A stretch of DNA of 37,460 bases from Chitinophagaceae bacterium (GTDB lineage: Bacteria; Bacteroidota; Bacteroidia; Chitinophagales; Chitinophagaceae): positions 1-37,460 of the forward strand of contig JANWIJ010000048.1 in the NCBI GenBank assembly GCA_025449935.1. The letters run 5' to 3'. A program made the translations under genes and the position numbers. Shown here piece by piece: positions 16,575 to 25,507 of this stretch. Positions within the stretch are counted from its first letter, which is position 1; every line of letters starts with the position of its first letter. Below the pieces are notes generated by a model. That model saw only the letters and a program-made list of their open reading frames with translations. It was not told where the DNA came from and made no database searches.

Positions 16575-17050
16575 GCAACCGGGGGATCTATGCCAAATTG
16601 CTTCAGGTGATGAATGGCATGTTTGTATAATAATTGAACATTCTGCTCAAAATTGAGGTCCCCGAAAAATGGGTTGCGGGTAACCAGCTGCGGATTTTTT
16701 TCAAACGCTTCAAAAAAGTAGATCAGTTCCTGCTGGAGGGCGCCAATAGCAGCCTGGACAGTCTGGTACCTGGGCTGAACCGGCTCTTCCGCCATGAGCG
16801 GGTTTTTTGTATTTTCTTTGAAAGGCTTGTCACTCATCATAAACTCCCGCATCCTTTCCAGGTTTTCCGGGGGGGTTACCATTTCATTTGTTTTGAGCCG
16901 GCCATTTGCATTTCGGACCGCGTCCCCGGCATAATGTTCAATCATCTGCTGCACACTCATTTTACCCCATAAGGCAGGTGTGGCAGGATCTAACCGTTGT
17001 AAATAACCAACAAGCTTGGTGCGCAGGAAATTTTCTTTTTCAAGACTCAT
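16571..17050 (-). CDS. DinB-like / DUF1569 family protein
   Basis: 159 residues from the ATG at 17050; a longer frame begins with TTG at 17071. A four-helix DinB-type fold is suggested by WGKMSVQQMIEHY near the N-terminus and by the C-terminal NPFFGDLNFEQNVQLLYKHA followed by IHHLKQFGI. Conserved His residues (in IEHY, KHAIHH) could form the metal site of this superfamily. Some relatives are thiol-transferases; the role here is unknown. It lies 57 bp downstream of adk on the same strand. Confidence 0.7.
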   Translation of the reverse strand: MSLEKENFLRTKLVGYLQRLDPATPALWGKMSVQQMIEHYAGDAVRNANGRLKTNEMVTPPENLERMREFMMSDKPFKENTKNPLMAEEPVQPRYQTVQAAIGALQQELIYFFEAFEKNPQLVTRNPFFGDLNFEQNVQLLYKHAIHHLKQFGIDPPVA

Positions 17051-17107
17051 ACAGCGATGTTCAATCTGCAAGTTTACAAAATGGTATAATAACCAACCCT
17101 TCAGCCG

Positions 17108-17698
17108 TTACACCCGGGGCAATCTCATTTTTTTGTCTATCGCTTCGCATACGGAGCTGAAGATATGATCAACCGACCCTTCCCCTTTTACCGATTGAAA
17201 TTTTCTTGCTTTGCGGTAGTGTTCCGCCACCGGGGTCGTTTCATTGCTGTACACGGCAAATCTTTTGCGTATAACGGCCTCATTGGTGTCATCACTCCGG
17301 CCACTTGTCTTACCACGGTTCAGGAGCCTTTTTACCAGTTCTTCTTCACTGACTTCCAGTGCCAGTACCGCAGCAATCTCTGTTTTTTTTAATTTGAGCA
17401 GTTTGTCCAGCGCTTCCGCCTGGGCTACCGTACGGGGGAATCCATCGAACAGAAACCCTTTCGTGTCTTTATGATGGTCAAAATAAGAATCAACCATGCC
17501 GATTACCACCTCATCCGGTACGAGTTGTCCTTTGTCCATAAAGCTCTTAGCCTCAAGACCCAGGGGAGTTTTGTCAGCAATCTCCTGCCTTAATAAATTA
17601 CCCGTGGAGAGGTGTATCAAGCCGTATTTCTCTACCAGCTTATCCGACTGCGTACCTTTTCCGCTCCCCGGCGGGCCAAACAGGATCAAGTTAAACAT
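17108..17698 (-). CDS. adk: Adenylate kinase
   Basis: Converts AMP and ATP to two ADP in the cytosol. 196 residues. P-loop GPPGSGKGT (8-16), AMP-binding segment STGNLLRQEI, and DGFPRTVAQAEAL with the conserved Arg. The lid is short, without a cysteine zinc site (RGKTSGRSDD), which is the short-lid form and explains the length. A -7 element lies at 17726-17733. Confidence 0.95.
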   Translation of the reverse strand: MFNLILFGPPGSGKGTQSDKLVEKYGLIHLSTGNLLRQEIADKTPLGLEAKSFMDKGQLVPDEVVIGMVDSYFDHHKDTKGFLFDGFPRTVAQAEALDKLLKLKKTEIAAVLALEVSEEELVKRLLNRGKTSGRSDDTNEAVIRKRFAVYSNETTPVAEHYRKARKFQSVKGEGSVDHIFSSVCEAIDKKMRLPRV

Positions 17699-17725
17699 AA
17701 GCGATTACTAACCTTGGTGAGCTGG

Positions 17726-17733
17726 CAAATATA
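17726..17733 (-). promoter_or_regulatory. -7 element upstream of adk
   Basis: TATATTTG on the minus strand, matching TAnnTTTG, 27 bases before the adk ATG. No clear -33 element. Confidence 0.55.
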
Positions 17734-17854
17734 ATGTACGGGGGGTAAATTATATACACCCCCCGCCAAGTTTCAAAATAGCCCCTTTTCCCCTGAAAAT
17801 GTTAAGAATACCCGCCTCCGGGGCCCGGAACAATCCGGTCAAACTATCGGAACG

Positions 17855-17862
17855 TAACTTTG
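17855..17862 (+). promoter_or_regulatory. -7 element upstream of msrB
   Basis: TAACTTTG, an exact TAnnTTTG match, 10 bases before the ATG at 17873, so the leader would be only a few bases. Confidence 0.55.
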
Positions 17863-17872
17863 TTGTACAATT

Positions 17873-18454
17873 ATGACGAAGACACTAAAAGCTGTATTGG
17901 CGATTATTTGCATGGGCCTGTTCCAGCAATGCAGTCATTCGCAAAACAATTCAACAAAAAATACCACGCTAAAGATGGATACTACTAAAAAGAATAACCC
18001 TGTTTATTCCACTACAGACAGTACCCGGGTTGTAATGACCGATGAAGAATGGAAAAAAATTCTTCCGGCCGATGTCTTTTACATAGCCCGCATGAAAGGC
18101 ACCGAAAGACCCGGCACCAGTAAGTTTGAGGGTTTCAAAGAAACGGGGACCTACTACTGTGCGGCCTGTGGTAATGCCTTGTTTAAGAGTGATACGAAAT
18201 TTGAAAGTGGTTGCGGCTGGCCAAGCTTTTATGAACCGATCAGTAAAAGCAGTATTATTTATACCCCGGACAATGCCCATGGCATGCAAAGAACGGAAGT
18301 GCAATGCGGCCGCTGCAAGGCCCATTTAGGTCATGTTTTTGACGATGGTCCGCCACCAACGGGCCTGCGGTACTGTATTAACGGGGTGGTGCTTGATTTT
18401 GAGAAGGCCAGGGCCGCTGAAAAGAATTACAATGAAAAACCCGGCAACGAATAA
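17873..18454 (+). CDS. msrB: Exported peptide-methionine (R)-S-oxide reductase MsrB
   Basis: Repairs methionine-R-sulfoxide in proteins. 193 residues. An N-terminal hydrophobic export signal (residues 5-18) ends in a Cys at 20, possibly a lipidated site although QQC is a poor lipobox. A Thr/Ser/Lys-rich linker of about 30 residues follows. The catalytic domain has zinc cysteines C96, C99, C145 and C148, the GCGWPSFYEP motif and the active Cys C168 in RYCINGVVLDF. The export signal places the activity outside the cytosol. A terminator follows directly. Confidence 0.92.
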   Translation: MTKTLKAVLAIICMGLFQQCSHSQNNSTKNTTLKMDTTKKNNPVYSTTDSTRVVMTDEEWKKILPADVFYIARMKGTERPGTSKFEGFKETGTYYCAACGNALFKSDTKFESGCGWPSFYEPISKSSIIYTPDNAHGMQRTEVQCGRCKAHLGHVFDDGPPPTGLRYCINGVVLDFEKARAAEKNYNEKPGNE

Positions 18455-18474
18455 GCTAATTTTCTTATGGAATT

Positions 18475-18508
18475 AATCCCGGCCTGTAAGCCGGGATTTT
18501 TATTTTTA
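18475..18508 (+). terminator. Rho-independent terminator of msrB
   Basis: A 9-bp GC-rich stem (AATCCCGGC, 18475-18483, with GCCGGGATT, 18490-18498), a 6-nt loop CTGTAA and a following TTTTTATTTTT. Textbook form, 20 bp after the msrB stop. Confidence 0.9.
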
Positions 18509-18553
18509 TAAGCAACCGCATCTGGATAAATTTACGTTCCCAAAATAACGTGT

Positions 18554-21391
18554 ATGAAAGCGCTGATAAGATCATGGTTGGTTTGTGTAGCCGCTGGTTT
18601 TTCTTTTCCCGTTTGGTCACAGATTGATATCGACCAGGTAATGCCGGTGGACCCAAAAGTAAAAATAGGGAGGTTAGCAAACGGCCTTACCTATTATATC
18701 CGCCAGAATAAACTACCGGAAAAAAGAGTGGAGCTGCGGCTGGTTGTCAATACGGGGTCTGTGCTGGAAGATGACGACCAGCTGGGATTGGCGCATTTTA
18801 TGGAACACATGAATTTTAACGGCACCAGGCGTTTCCCCAAAAATGAACTCGTTAGTTATCTCCAGAGTATCGGGTTGCAATTTGGAGCTGACCTGAACGC
18901 TTACACCAGTTTTGATGAAACCGTTTACATGCTTCATGTTCCCACCGACAAACCGGGACTCGTGGATAAGGGGTTACAGATACTGGAAGACTGGGCGCAT
19001 AATGCTTTGCTCGACTCCCTGGAAATAGAAAAAGAAAGAGGGGTGGTTATTGAAGAATGGCGGCTCAGCCGGGGTGCGGATGAAAGAATGATGAAGCAAA
19101 CCCTGCCTGTACAATACCGGGGATCAAAATACGCGGAGCGGTTGCCAATCGGTACGAGAGAAGTGCTGCAGAGTTTCCGGCACGCCACCCTCAAACGGTT
19201 TTACAAAGACTGGTACCGGCCCGACCTGCAGGCCATCGTGGTGGTTGGTGATATTGATGTTAAGGACATGGAACAAAAGATCAAGGAAACATTCGGGGAT
19301 ATCCCGGCAGCTTCAACACCCCGGAAAAGGGAAGTCTTCCCGGTGCCCGGTCATACTGAAATATTATCGGTGGTGGCAAAAGATAAAGAGACCGCTTTTC
19401 CTTCTGTTGAGGTATTATTCAAGAAAGATCTTCAGCCGGAACTCACCATTGGTGATTATTGCCGCTATATGAACCGGCGTCTTTTTACAGGCATGCTCAA
19501 CAGCCGTTTCCGGGAACTTACCCTGAAATCCAATCCGCCTTTTTTGGGTGCAGGTGCTGTTTACGGTAACAGCTATGCCAGGACCAAAGATGCCTACCAG
19601 CTTTCCGCTAACAGCAGTGATACCGGTATGGCTACCTCGTTGCATGCCCTGCTGGAAGAAAACCGCCGGGTGTTATTATATGGTTTTACACCTTCCGAAT
19701 TTGAGCTGCAGAAAAAACAGATGCAAAGTTTGTATGACCGGATTTTCAATGAACGGGAAAAAGAAGAATCTTACAAGTACGTCGATGAATATGTCAATAA
19801 TTTTCTCATTAATGAACCCATACCTGGTATAGAATGGGAATACGATTTTGTGAAACAATACCTGTCGTCTGTAAAACTGGAAGAGGTGAACCAACTGGCG
19901 TCCCGGTGGATTACTAAGGACAATATGGTTATCACCCTGAATGCCCCTGATAAGCCGGGGGTAAAAATTCCTTCCACCGACGAAGTGAACGGGGTTTTAA
20001 GAGCAGTTGAAACCGCGTCGGTTGAACCGTATAAGCAAAAAATACTGGCAGCTGTTTTACTGGACGCTTCCGTCATAAAACCCGGCAGGATCACCAGCAG
20101 TAAAACCGACAGCGACCTGGAAATAACAACCCTGAAATTATCGAACGGGGCGACAGTAATATTAAAGTCAACCAATTTTAAAAATGATGAGATCATGTTC
20201 CGGGCATTCAGCAAGGGAGGACATTCGCTGGTAAAAGATGCAGATTATTATTCCGCGAGCAATGCCGCAGCCATTGTTACCCAAAGTGGCGTCGGAAATT
20301 TTACCGCCACTGACCTGGGAAATATGCTGAAAGGGAAAAATACAACGGTTAGCCCTAATATCTCCTTATACAGCGAGGGAATGAATGGCAGCGGCATCCC
20401 GAAAGAAACCGAAACACTCCTGCAGTTAATACACCTTTATTTTACATCACCCCGGAAAGACAAGGACGCTTTTGAATCCTATAAAACCCGGCAGAAACAG
20501 TTGTATGCTAACCTGGCCGCCAACCCACAGATATACTACAGCATGGAATTCCAGAAGATGATTACCCAAAATCACCCCCGGGCAGGCGGTTTTCCAAAAC
20601 CGGAGGATTTTGATAAGATCAGCCTTGACCGCAGTATACAGATCTATAAAGAACGGTTTGCCAGTGCGGGGGATTTTACATTCCTGTTTGTGGGTTCGTT
20701 TAATGAAGAAACACTCAAACCCTTACTGGAAAAATACATTGGCAGCCTTCCCTCCCAGGGAAAAAAAGAATCCTTTAAAGATCTTGGCATCCGTCCGCCC
20801 ACTGGTAAGATCGATAAAGTGATCACAAAAGGAAGCGATCCAAAAAGTGTGGTGACGATGGTGTTTTCCAAACCTGCAGACTATAATTCCCGGGATGCCT
20901 ATGCACTCAAAAGCCTGTCGGAGGTCATGAACATAAAACTGGTTGAACAACTCCGGGAAGAAAAAGGGAGCGTTTACGGGGTCAGTACAATCAGCAATTT
21001 TACGCGCATACCCAATACGTATGCGTCGTTCGTCATATCATTTCCCTGTGCACCGGAGAACACTGATACGTTAAGCAAAGCAGCCCTTGACGAAATGAGA
21101 AAGGTCATGAAAGCAGGGGTGAGTGCTGAAGACCTGGAAAAAGTGAAAGAACAGCAGCGAAGAAAACTGGAAGTGGATATGAAGCAAAACCAATTCTGGA
21201 TGAACAACCTTTATGATGCCTATTATTTCGGAACTAAGCCATCGGAAATACTGGATAAGCAAAAAATAATAGAAGGCCTTAATTCGAGGATGATCCAGGA
21301 GGTTGCAAATAAATACATAAACCTGAACAGCTATATCCGGGCGACCCTGCTGCCTGATAAAACAGAAGATAAACCTTTAAAAGGATTTTAA
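18554..21391 (+). CDS. Secreted M16 family zinc metallopeptidase
   Basis: Pitrilysin/PqqL-like protease of 945 residues with a signal peptide (MKALIRSWLVCVAAGFSFPVWS). The inverted zinc motif HxxEH is H81-F-M-E84-H85, and the third ligand region EIEKERGVVIEEW is present near 160. The two-lobed layout is N-terminal M16 (about 30-230), inactive M16_C (about 240-420), a second M16 pair (about 530-930), with no second HxxEH. It likely degrades peptides in the periplasm. A -7-like TAAATTTA with one mismatch is at 18527-18534. Confidence 0.9.
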   Translation: MKALIRSWLVCVAAGFSFPVWSQIDIDQVMPVDPKVKIGRLANGLTYYIRQNKLPEKRVELRLVVNTGSVLEDDDQLGLAHFMEHMNFNGTRRFPKNELVSYLQSIGLQFGADLNAYTSFDETVYMLHVPTDKPGLVDKGLQILEDWAHNALLDSLEIEKERGVVIEEWRLSRGADERMMKQTLPVQYRGSKYAERLPIGTREVLQSFRHATLKRFYKDWYRPDLQAIVVVGDIDVKDMEQKIKETFGDIPAASTPRKREVFPVPGHTEILSVVAKDKETAFPSVEVLFKKDLQPELTIGDYCRYMNRRLFTGMLNSRFRELTLKSNPPFLGAGAVYGNSYARTKDAYQLSANSSDTGMATSLHALLEENRRVLLYGFTPSEFELQKKQMQSLYDRIFNEREKEESYKYVDEYVNNFLINEPIPGIEWEYDFVKQYLSSVKLEEVNQLASRWITKDNMVITLNAPDKPGVKIPSTDEVNGVLRAVETASVEPYKQKILAAVLLDASVIKPGRITSSKTDSDLEITTLKLSNGATVILKSTNFKNDEIMFRAFSKGGHSLVKDADYYSASNAAAIVTQSGVGNFTATDLGNMLKGKNTTVSPNISLYSEGMNGSGIPKETETLLQLIHLYFTSPRKDKDAFESYKTRQKQLYANLAANPQIYYSMEFQKMITQNHPRAGGFPKPEDFDKISLDRSIQIYKERFASAGDFTFLFVGSFNEETLKPLLEKYIGSLPSQGKKESFKDLGIRPPTGKIDKVITKGSDPKSVVTMVFSKPADYNSRDAYALKSLSEVMNIKLVEQLREEKGSVYGVSTISNFTRIPNTYASFVISFPCAPENTDTLSKAALDEMRKVMKAGVSAEDLEKVKEQQRRKLEVDMKQNQFWMNNLYDAYYFGTKPSEILDKQKIIEGLNSRMIQEVANKYINLNSYIRATLLPDKTEDKPLKGF

Positions 21392-21435
21392 TAACAACCG
21401 GCAGGCTCTTCCTGTCAATAGTTGCCTATCAACCA

Positions 21436-22458
21436 ATGAAATTCTTGAAATTATCCGGCGTGCTGCTGTTGTTTATTACCGGCATAACGGCCATATTGTC
21501 CCTGGTGATGCCTGTAAAACAGAAGATCAAAAGATCAGTAACGATTAAAGCCCCCGCGGCGGTTGTATACGAACATTTGATAAAACTGGAGAATTTTAAC
21601 CGGTGGTCTGTCTGGAATAACCAGGATTCAACGGTAAAAAATACGATTACAGGAACAGACGGAATGGTTGGCGCCAGTAGTTCCTGGATGGGTGATCCCG
21701 CCATTTCCGGGGAAGGCAAAATAGAAATTATTACCGCGGAAGAAAACAAAACCGTTTCGCACACTATCCGTTTCGTCAAACCCAAAAAAAGAAATGCCCT
21801 GTCAACGTTTGACCTGGATGAAAAAAATGGCTATACCACCCTTACCTGGAATTTTGATATGGCCACCCCCCGGCCCTGGAATATCTTCAACCTTTTGTAC
21901 AGCCTGGATAAACAAGTGGGAAAAGATTTTGACGCCGGGCTGGCCGCTTTAAAAACAACCGTTGAAAAAAATGCAGGTACTGCAAAGTCAAAAACCTACC
22001 AGGTGGGGACCATGAACTTTCCCGCGACAACATTTGCCATCATCAGGCAGCAGGTAAAGCTGAATGATATGTCAACTTTTTTTGCCCGGCACCTGCCGAT
22101 TCTTTTTGAAGAAGCCGCCAAAGTAAATGGCGCACCGGCGACCGCATCCGGGTTATATTACCGGTGGGATGAGAAAAACCAGGAAGCTGATATTGCTGCT
22201 GCCTTAGCAGTTCCTCCGGGCAGTAAAATTGATAACCCGATCATCCAGCTGATCGATATCCCCGCATCAAAAGCGGTATTTGTAAACTATTATGGGGCTT
22301 ATGCCCGGTTAAGAGATGCTTATGCCAGTATTGACGAATACCTGGCGGCTCACAACCTGAAACAAAAAATGCCTTCGATAGAACAGTATTTTTCCGGTCC
22401 TTTCCAGGAAACGGATACCAGCAAATGGCTTACAAAGATTGTTTTCCTGGTGCAATGA
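21436..22458 (+). CDS. Membrane-anchored SRPBCC + GyrI-like effector-binding protein
   Basis: 340 residues. One N-terminal membrane helix (residues 5-24, no clear cleavage site) is followed by an SRPBCC/polyketide-cyclase-like domain (about 30-175). That domain carries VTIKAPAAVVYEHLIKLENF and a LTWNFDM strand. A C-terminal GyrI-like/AraC-effector-binding domain (about 190-340) has GLYYRWDEKNQEADIAAAL and the typical ASKAVFVNYYGAYARL phrase. Probably a ligand-binding protein; ligand unknown. It starts 44 bp after the protease gene. Confidence 0.8.
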   Translation: MKFLKLSGVLLLFITGITAILSLVMPVKQKIKRSVTIKAPAAVVYEHLIKLENFNRWSVWNNQDSTVKNTITGTDGMVGASSSWMGDPAISGEGKIEIITAEENKTVSHTIRFVKPKKRNALSTFDLDEKNGYTTLTWNFDMATPRPWNIFNLLYSLDKQVGKDFDAGLAALKTTVEKNAGTAKSKTYQVGTMNFPATTFAIIRQQVKLNDMSTFFARHLPILFEEAAKVNGAPATASGLYYRWDEKNQEADIAAALAVPPGSKIDNPIIQLIDIPASKAVFVNYYGAYARLRDAYASIDEYLAAHNLKQKMPSIEQYFSGPFQETDTSKWLTKIVFLVQ

Positions 22459-22577
22459 TCCTGGTGAATCCCGGGTTCCTGAAGGTCACCAATGTGCCGG
22501 GACAAGATTCCAACCGGGGACATCCCGGATAATTAAAACATAGTGCAGGGGTATCGGATACATCCCTTTCAAAGCCT

Positions 22578-22585
22578 TATTTTTG
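22578..22585 (+). promoter_or_regulatory. -7 element upstream of the aminotransferase
   Basis: TATTTTTG, an exact TAnnTTTG match, 16 bases before the ATG. No clear -33 element. The 143-bp gap before the gene otherwise holds only short GC-rich inverted repeats (for example CCGGG 22514-22518 with CCCGG 22524-22528) without a T tract. Confidence 0.5.
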
Positions 22586-22601
22586 CGACAAAGCAGGGGT
22601 T

Positions 22602-23858
22602 ATGAAATTGTCATATCTGTCCGAAACGCTGATTGGATCAGAGATCGTAAAACTAGGGGGTGAGATCAGGGAAAAGATTCGCCAGGGTGAGCGGATTTAT
22701 AATTTTACCGTGGGTGATTTTGATCCTGCTATTTTTCCCATTCCAAAAGAACTGGAAGACGCTATTGTAGAAGCTTACCGGAAGCATTTTACCAACTACC
22801 CCGCTGCTGAAGGCAACCTGGACCTGAGAGAAGCTATAGCCTCTTATATTAAGGAAGATGAAGGCCTGGATTATGGAATCAATGAAATCCTGGTTTCTTC
22901 CGGGGGCCGGCCATTGATCTATGCAACGTTCAGGGCCATTTGTGATAAAGATGACAAAGTGGTATACGCTGTGCCCAGCTGGAACAATAATCATTATACG
23001 CATTTTGTAGGTGGCGGGCACATAGTGGTGGAGGCAAAACCAGAAAACAATTTCATGCCGGTGGCGGATGATATCCGTCCATTTATAAAAGAAGCTACAT
23101 TAATATCCTTGTGCTCACCTCAAAATCCGACAGGCACTACTTTCAGGAAAGCAGAACTGGAAGATATTTGTGATATGGTGCTGGAAGAAAACAAAAGGAG
23201 GGGAACCGGCGAAAAGAAGCTATATGTGATGTATGATCAGATGTACTGGCACCTTACCTATGGCAACACGCAACATTATGACCCGGTATCTCTCCGGCCG
23301 GCCATGCGTGATTACACCATTTTCATCGATGCGATCAGCAAAGCATTCGCGGCCACGGGAGTCCGCGTAGGCTGGGCACTCGGTCCTTCCGCTGTTATTG
23401 CAAAAATGAGGATGATACTGACCCATGTTGGAGCCTGGGCGCCCATGGCAGAACAGAAAGCGGTTGCCTCCTACCTGGGGAAAAAAGAAAGTATCCGGGT
23501 TTACCTGGCACATTTTAAAAAAGAACTGGAAGAACGTTTGCGCCGGATTTACGAGGGTTTCATTTCATTGAAGAAAGAAGGTCTTTCCGTAGACGCTATT
23601 GCACCGGAAGCTGCTATTTATCTTACTATTAAAATTGACCTGGCAGGAAAGAAAACCACGGAAGGTAAAGTACTGGAAAACCAAAGTGATGTAACGGCCT
23701 ATTTACTCAATACAGCCGGACTGGCGGTAGTACCTTTCTATGCGTTTGGGGCAGACAGAACCTCCCCCTGGTACCGCTTGAGTGTGGGAACCTGCAAAAA
23801 AGAAGAAATTAATGAGATGATCAGCAAGCTGCGTTCTGCCCTGCAAAAATTATCCTGA
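22602..23858 (+). CDS. PLP-dependent class I/II aminotransferase
   Basis: 418 residues, the AspC/AlaA fold type I family. The PLP lysine is in AISKAFAATGVRVGW; the Asn/Asp that binds the cofactor is in LCSPQNPTGT and YVMYDQMYW. The N-terminus is the family's VGDFDP and TNYPAAEGNLDLREAIASYI region. Aspartate aminotransferase is the likely type, but substrate cannot be fixed from sequence. A normal ATG, single gene with its own -7 element. Confidence 0.88.
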   Translation: MKLSYLSETLIGSEIVKLGGEIREKIRQGERIYNFTVGDFDPAIFPIPKELEDAIVEAYRKHFTNYPAAEGNLDLREAIASYIKEDEGLDYGINEILVSSGGRPLIYATFRAICDKDDKVVYAVPSWNNNHYTHFVGGGHIVVEAKPENNFMPVADDIRPFIKEATLISLCSPQNPTGTTFRKAELEDICDMVLEENKRRGTGEKKLYVMYDQMYWHLTYGNTQHYDPVSLRPAMRDYTIFIDAISKAFAATGVRVGWALGPSAVIAKMRMILTHVGAWAPMAEQKAVASYLGKKESIRVYLAHFKKELEERLRRIYEGFISLKKEGLSVDAIAPEAAIYLTIKIDLAGKKTTEGKVLENQSDVTAYLLNTAGLAVVPFYAFGADRTSPWYRLSVGTCKKEEINEMISKLRSALQKLS

Positions 23859-23891
23859 AAATTTTATTGGGAAAACCAGGCTGTGATGGCC

Positions 23892-24128
23892 TTAGTTCCT
23901 GTTAATCAAAAAACGAAAAGGTCTCAGGCGCAAATACCTGGATTCTCTTAGTATTCTTTTCGGGTTGGATGTGATCCGGTTACGGTTCACTAATTCATGA
24001 GCCCTGCAAAATTTATCCGGGGATTCGACGAGGAATAAAATCGTATTGATGCAATCCACTTCCTGCTCAATAGCCCGTTCGGTCATGAACTCATTTCTTA
24101 AAACTACCAGCAGGTTCCGATTTTTCAT
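23892..24128 (-). CDS. Small hypothetical protein
   Basis: 78-residue ATG-started frame, 18 bp downstream of the small lipoprotein on the same strand. It has no signal peptide, a helical N-terminal half (RNEFMTERAIEQEVDCINTI) and a very basic Arg-rich C-terminus (RESRYLRLRPFRFLINRN). I do not recognise a family. It could be a real small gene or a chance frame. Confidence 0.3.
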   Translation of the reverse strand: MKNRNLLVVLRNEFMTERAIEQEVDCINTILFLVESPDKFCRAHELVNRNRITSNPKRILRESRYLRLRPFRFLINRN

Positions 24129-24146
24129 TGCCTTCAGTTTAGTAGC

Positions 24147-24284
24147 CTACATCCCTTTCTGGCTGGGGCATCCGCAGTTTTTCCCGCCTTTGCCGTTGCC
24201 TGAATAATAATTCTTATTACAACCACTAACAATAACCATACCTGCTACTAACAATATCAATGCTATTTTGTTGAGTGTCTTCAT
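24147..24284 (-). CDS. 45-residue lipoprotein, Gly/Cys-rich
   Basis: ATG at 24282-24284, TAG at 24147-24149. A classic lipoprotein signal: MKTLNKIALILLVAGMVIVS followed by GC, lipobox VSGC, acylated C22. The 24-residue mature peptide is Gly/Lys/Asn-rich with a CGCP motif near the end (C37, C39). The lipobox and short polar tail make chance unlikely. Function unknown; the two C-terminal cysteines might bind metal or form a disulfide. It is divergent from the glycosyltransferase gene. Confidence 0.7.
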   Translation of the reverse strand: MKTLNKIALILLVAGMVIVSGCNKNYYSGNGKGGKNCGCPSQKGM

Positions 24285-24379
24285 GTTTTAAAGCTTTTGA
24301 CTTCCGGGGAAGTTCTAAATTAAAACTATTTTACAGACAAATTAGTATACTGTGGGAGCCGGAAGGGCAAAAAATTAAC

Positions 24380-25507
24380 ATGAATCAGCTTTTTAAGCAG
24401 AAAACCGCAGGAAAACCCCGGATTCTTGTGGCCCCGCTCGACTGGGGGCTGGGACATGCCACACGCTCCATTCCTGTTATCCGGGAATTCCTGGCCCAGG
24501 GCTGCGAAGTTTATTTAGCCGGAACCGGTAAACAAGCCGCCCTTTTACAGGCTGAATTTCCCGGATTGACCCTGATTCCGCTGGAAGGATATAACATAAA
24601 ATATGCAAGGACGGTCTTTGGGCAGGTCCGGGTTATATTGTTTCAAATCCCCAAAATAATTAAGACAATCCGCCGGGAACACAAATGGCTTTTGGCAAGA
24701 AGCCGCGAATTTGATTTTGACGCGGTGATCAGCGATAACCGGTATGGTCTGTATCATACCAGCATACCCTGTGTCTTTATCACCCACCAGTTAGCCATCA
24801 AAAGCAGGATGGGAAAGTGGACCGAACGGATATTGCAAAAAAGAAATTACACCTACATTAATCATTTCACCGAATGCTGGGTACCGGATGACGCCGGTGA
24901 AAATAACCTGGCCGGGGAATTATCACATCCCCTTAGTAAGCCGGCGATACCCCTGAAGTATCTCGGTTCACTCTCCCGGTTTGAAATAAAAGGAAATGAT
25001 GAGAAAAAAAATCATCTCCTGGTCATCCTCTCGGGGCCGGAACCACAGCGAACCATGCTGGAAGAAAAAATAATAAATGGCATCAGTCATTACAACTACA
25101 CGGCCACCATCGTAAGAGGTTTGCCGGAGGCGGAATCAATCATACCCTCCACAGAGATGCTAAAATTTTACAATCACCTCCCGGCTGAAGACCTCAATAA
25201 AGCAATGATGGAGGCAGAATATGTCATTGGCCGAAGCGGCTACAGCAGTATCATGGACATAGTTGCCTTGCAAAAGAAGAGTATTTTAATTCCGACACCG
25301 GGGCAACCCGAGCAGGAATATCTTGGTAAGTACCTGGCCAAAAAAAACTTGGTAGTATGTGTGGAACAGGACGGGTTTATTTTAGATGAGGCCCTGGAAA
25401 TTGCACAAAACACCAGGTACCTGTTTCCGGGAACGGGCCGAAATAACCTCCTGAAAAAAATCGTTGAACAGTTTCTCCGTCAGTTCTGCCCGGTTGATTT
25501 GGGGTAA
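24380..25507 (+). CDS. MurG-like glycosyltransferase (family 28 type)
   Basis: 375 residues from ATG 24380. An upstream in-frame start at 24275 would add 35 residues with no family match and would overlap the small lipoprotein. The N-terminal Rossmann domain has ILVAPLDWGLGHATRSIPV, the glycine-rich loop typical of GT28/MurG. The C-terminal donor-binding domain has a VIGRSGYSSIMDIVALQKKS segment and an IPTPGQPEQEYLG motif. It is probably a cytosolic UDP-sugar-dependent enzyme for a lipid or envelope glycan. The 3' end overlaps the convergent phosphatase gene by 28 bp. Confidence 0.82.
   Translation: MNQLFKQKTAGKPRILVAPLDWGLGHATRSIPVIREFLAQGCEVYLAGTGKQAALLQAEFPGLTLIPLEGYNIKYARTVFGQVRVILFQIPKIIKTIRREHKWLLARSREFDFDAVISDNRYGLYHTSIPCVFITHQLAIKSRMGKWTERILQKRNYTYINHFTECWVPDDAGENNLAGELSHPLSKPAIPLKYLGSLSRFEIKGNDEKKNHLLVILSGPEPQRTMLEEKIINGISHYNYTATIVRGLPEAESIIPSTEMLKFYNHLPAEDLNKAMMEAEYVIGRSGYSSIMDIVALQKKSILIPTPGQPEQEYLGKYLAKKNLVVCVEQDGFILDEALEIAQNTRYLFPGTGRNNLLKKIVEQFLRQFCPVDLG

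Noticed and set aside
17550-17560. CTCTTAG within adk (and similar matches at 11626 in the alkA-like gene and 23943) as further repeat copies.
   Set aside because: Only the short head matches, it lies within coding or ORF sequence, and no purine or pyrimidine tract follows in the right position.
22514-22528. GC-rich inverted repeat CCGGG/CCCGG between the SRPBCC and aminotransferase genes as a terminator.
   Set aside because: The stem is only 5 bp and no T tract follows on either strand.
24275-24379. N-terminal extension of the glycosyltransferase from the start at 24275.
   Set aside because: The added 35 residues have no family match and overlap the signal-peptide region of the divergent small lipoprotein.
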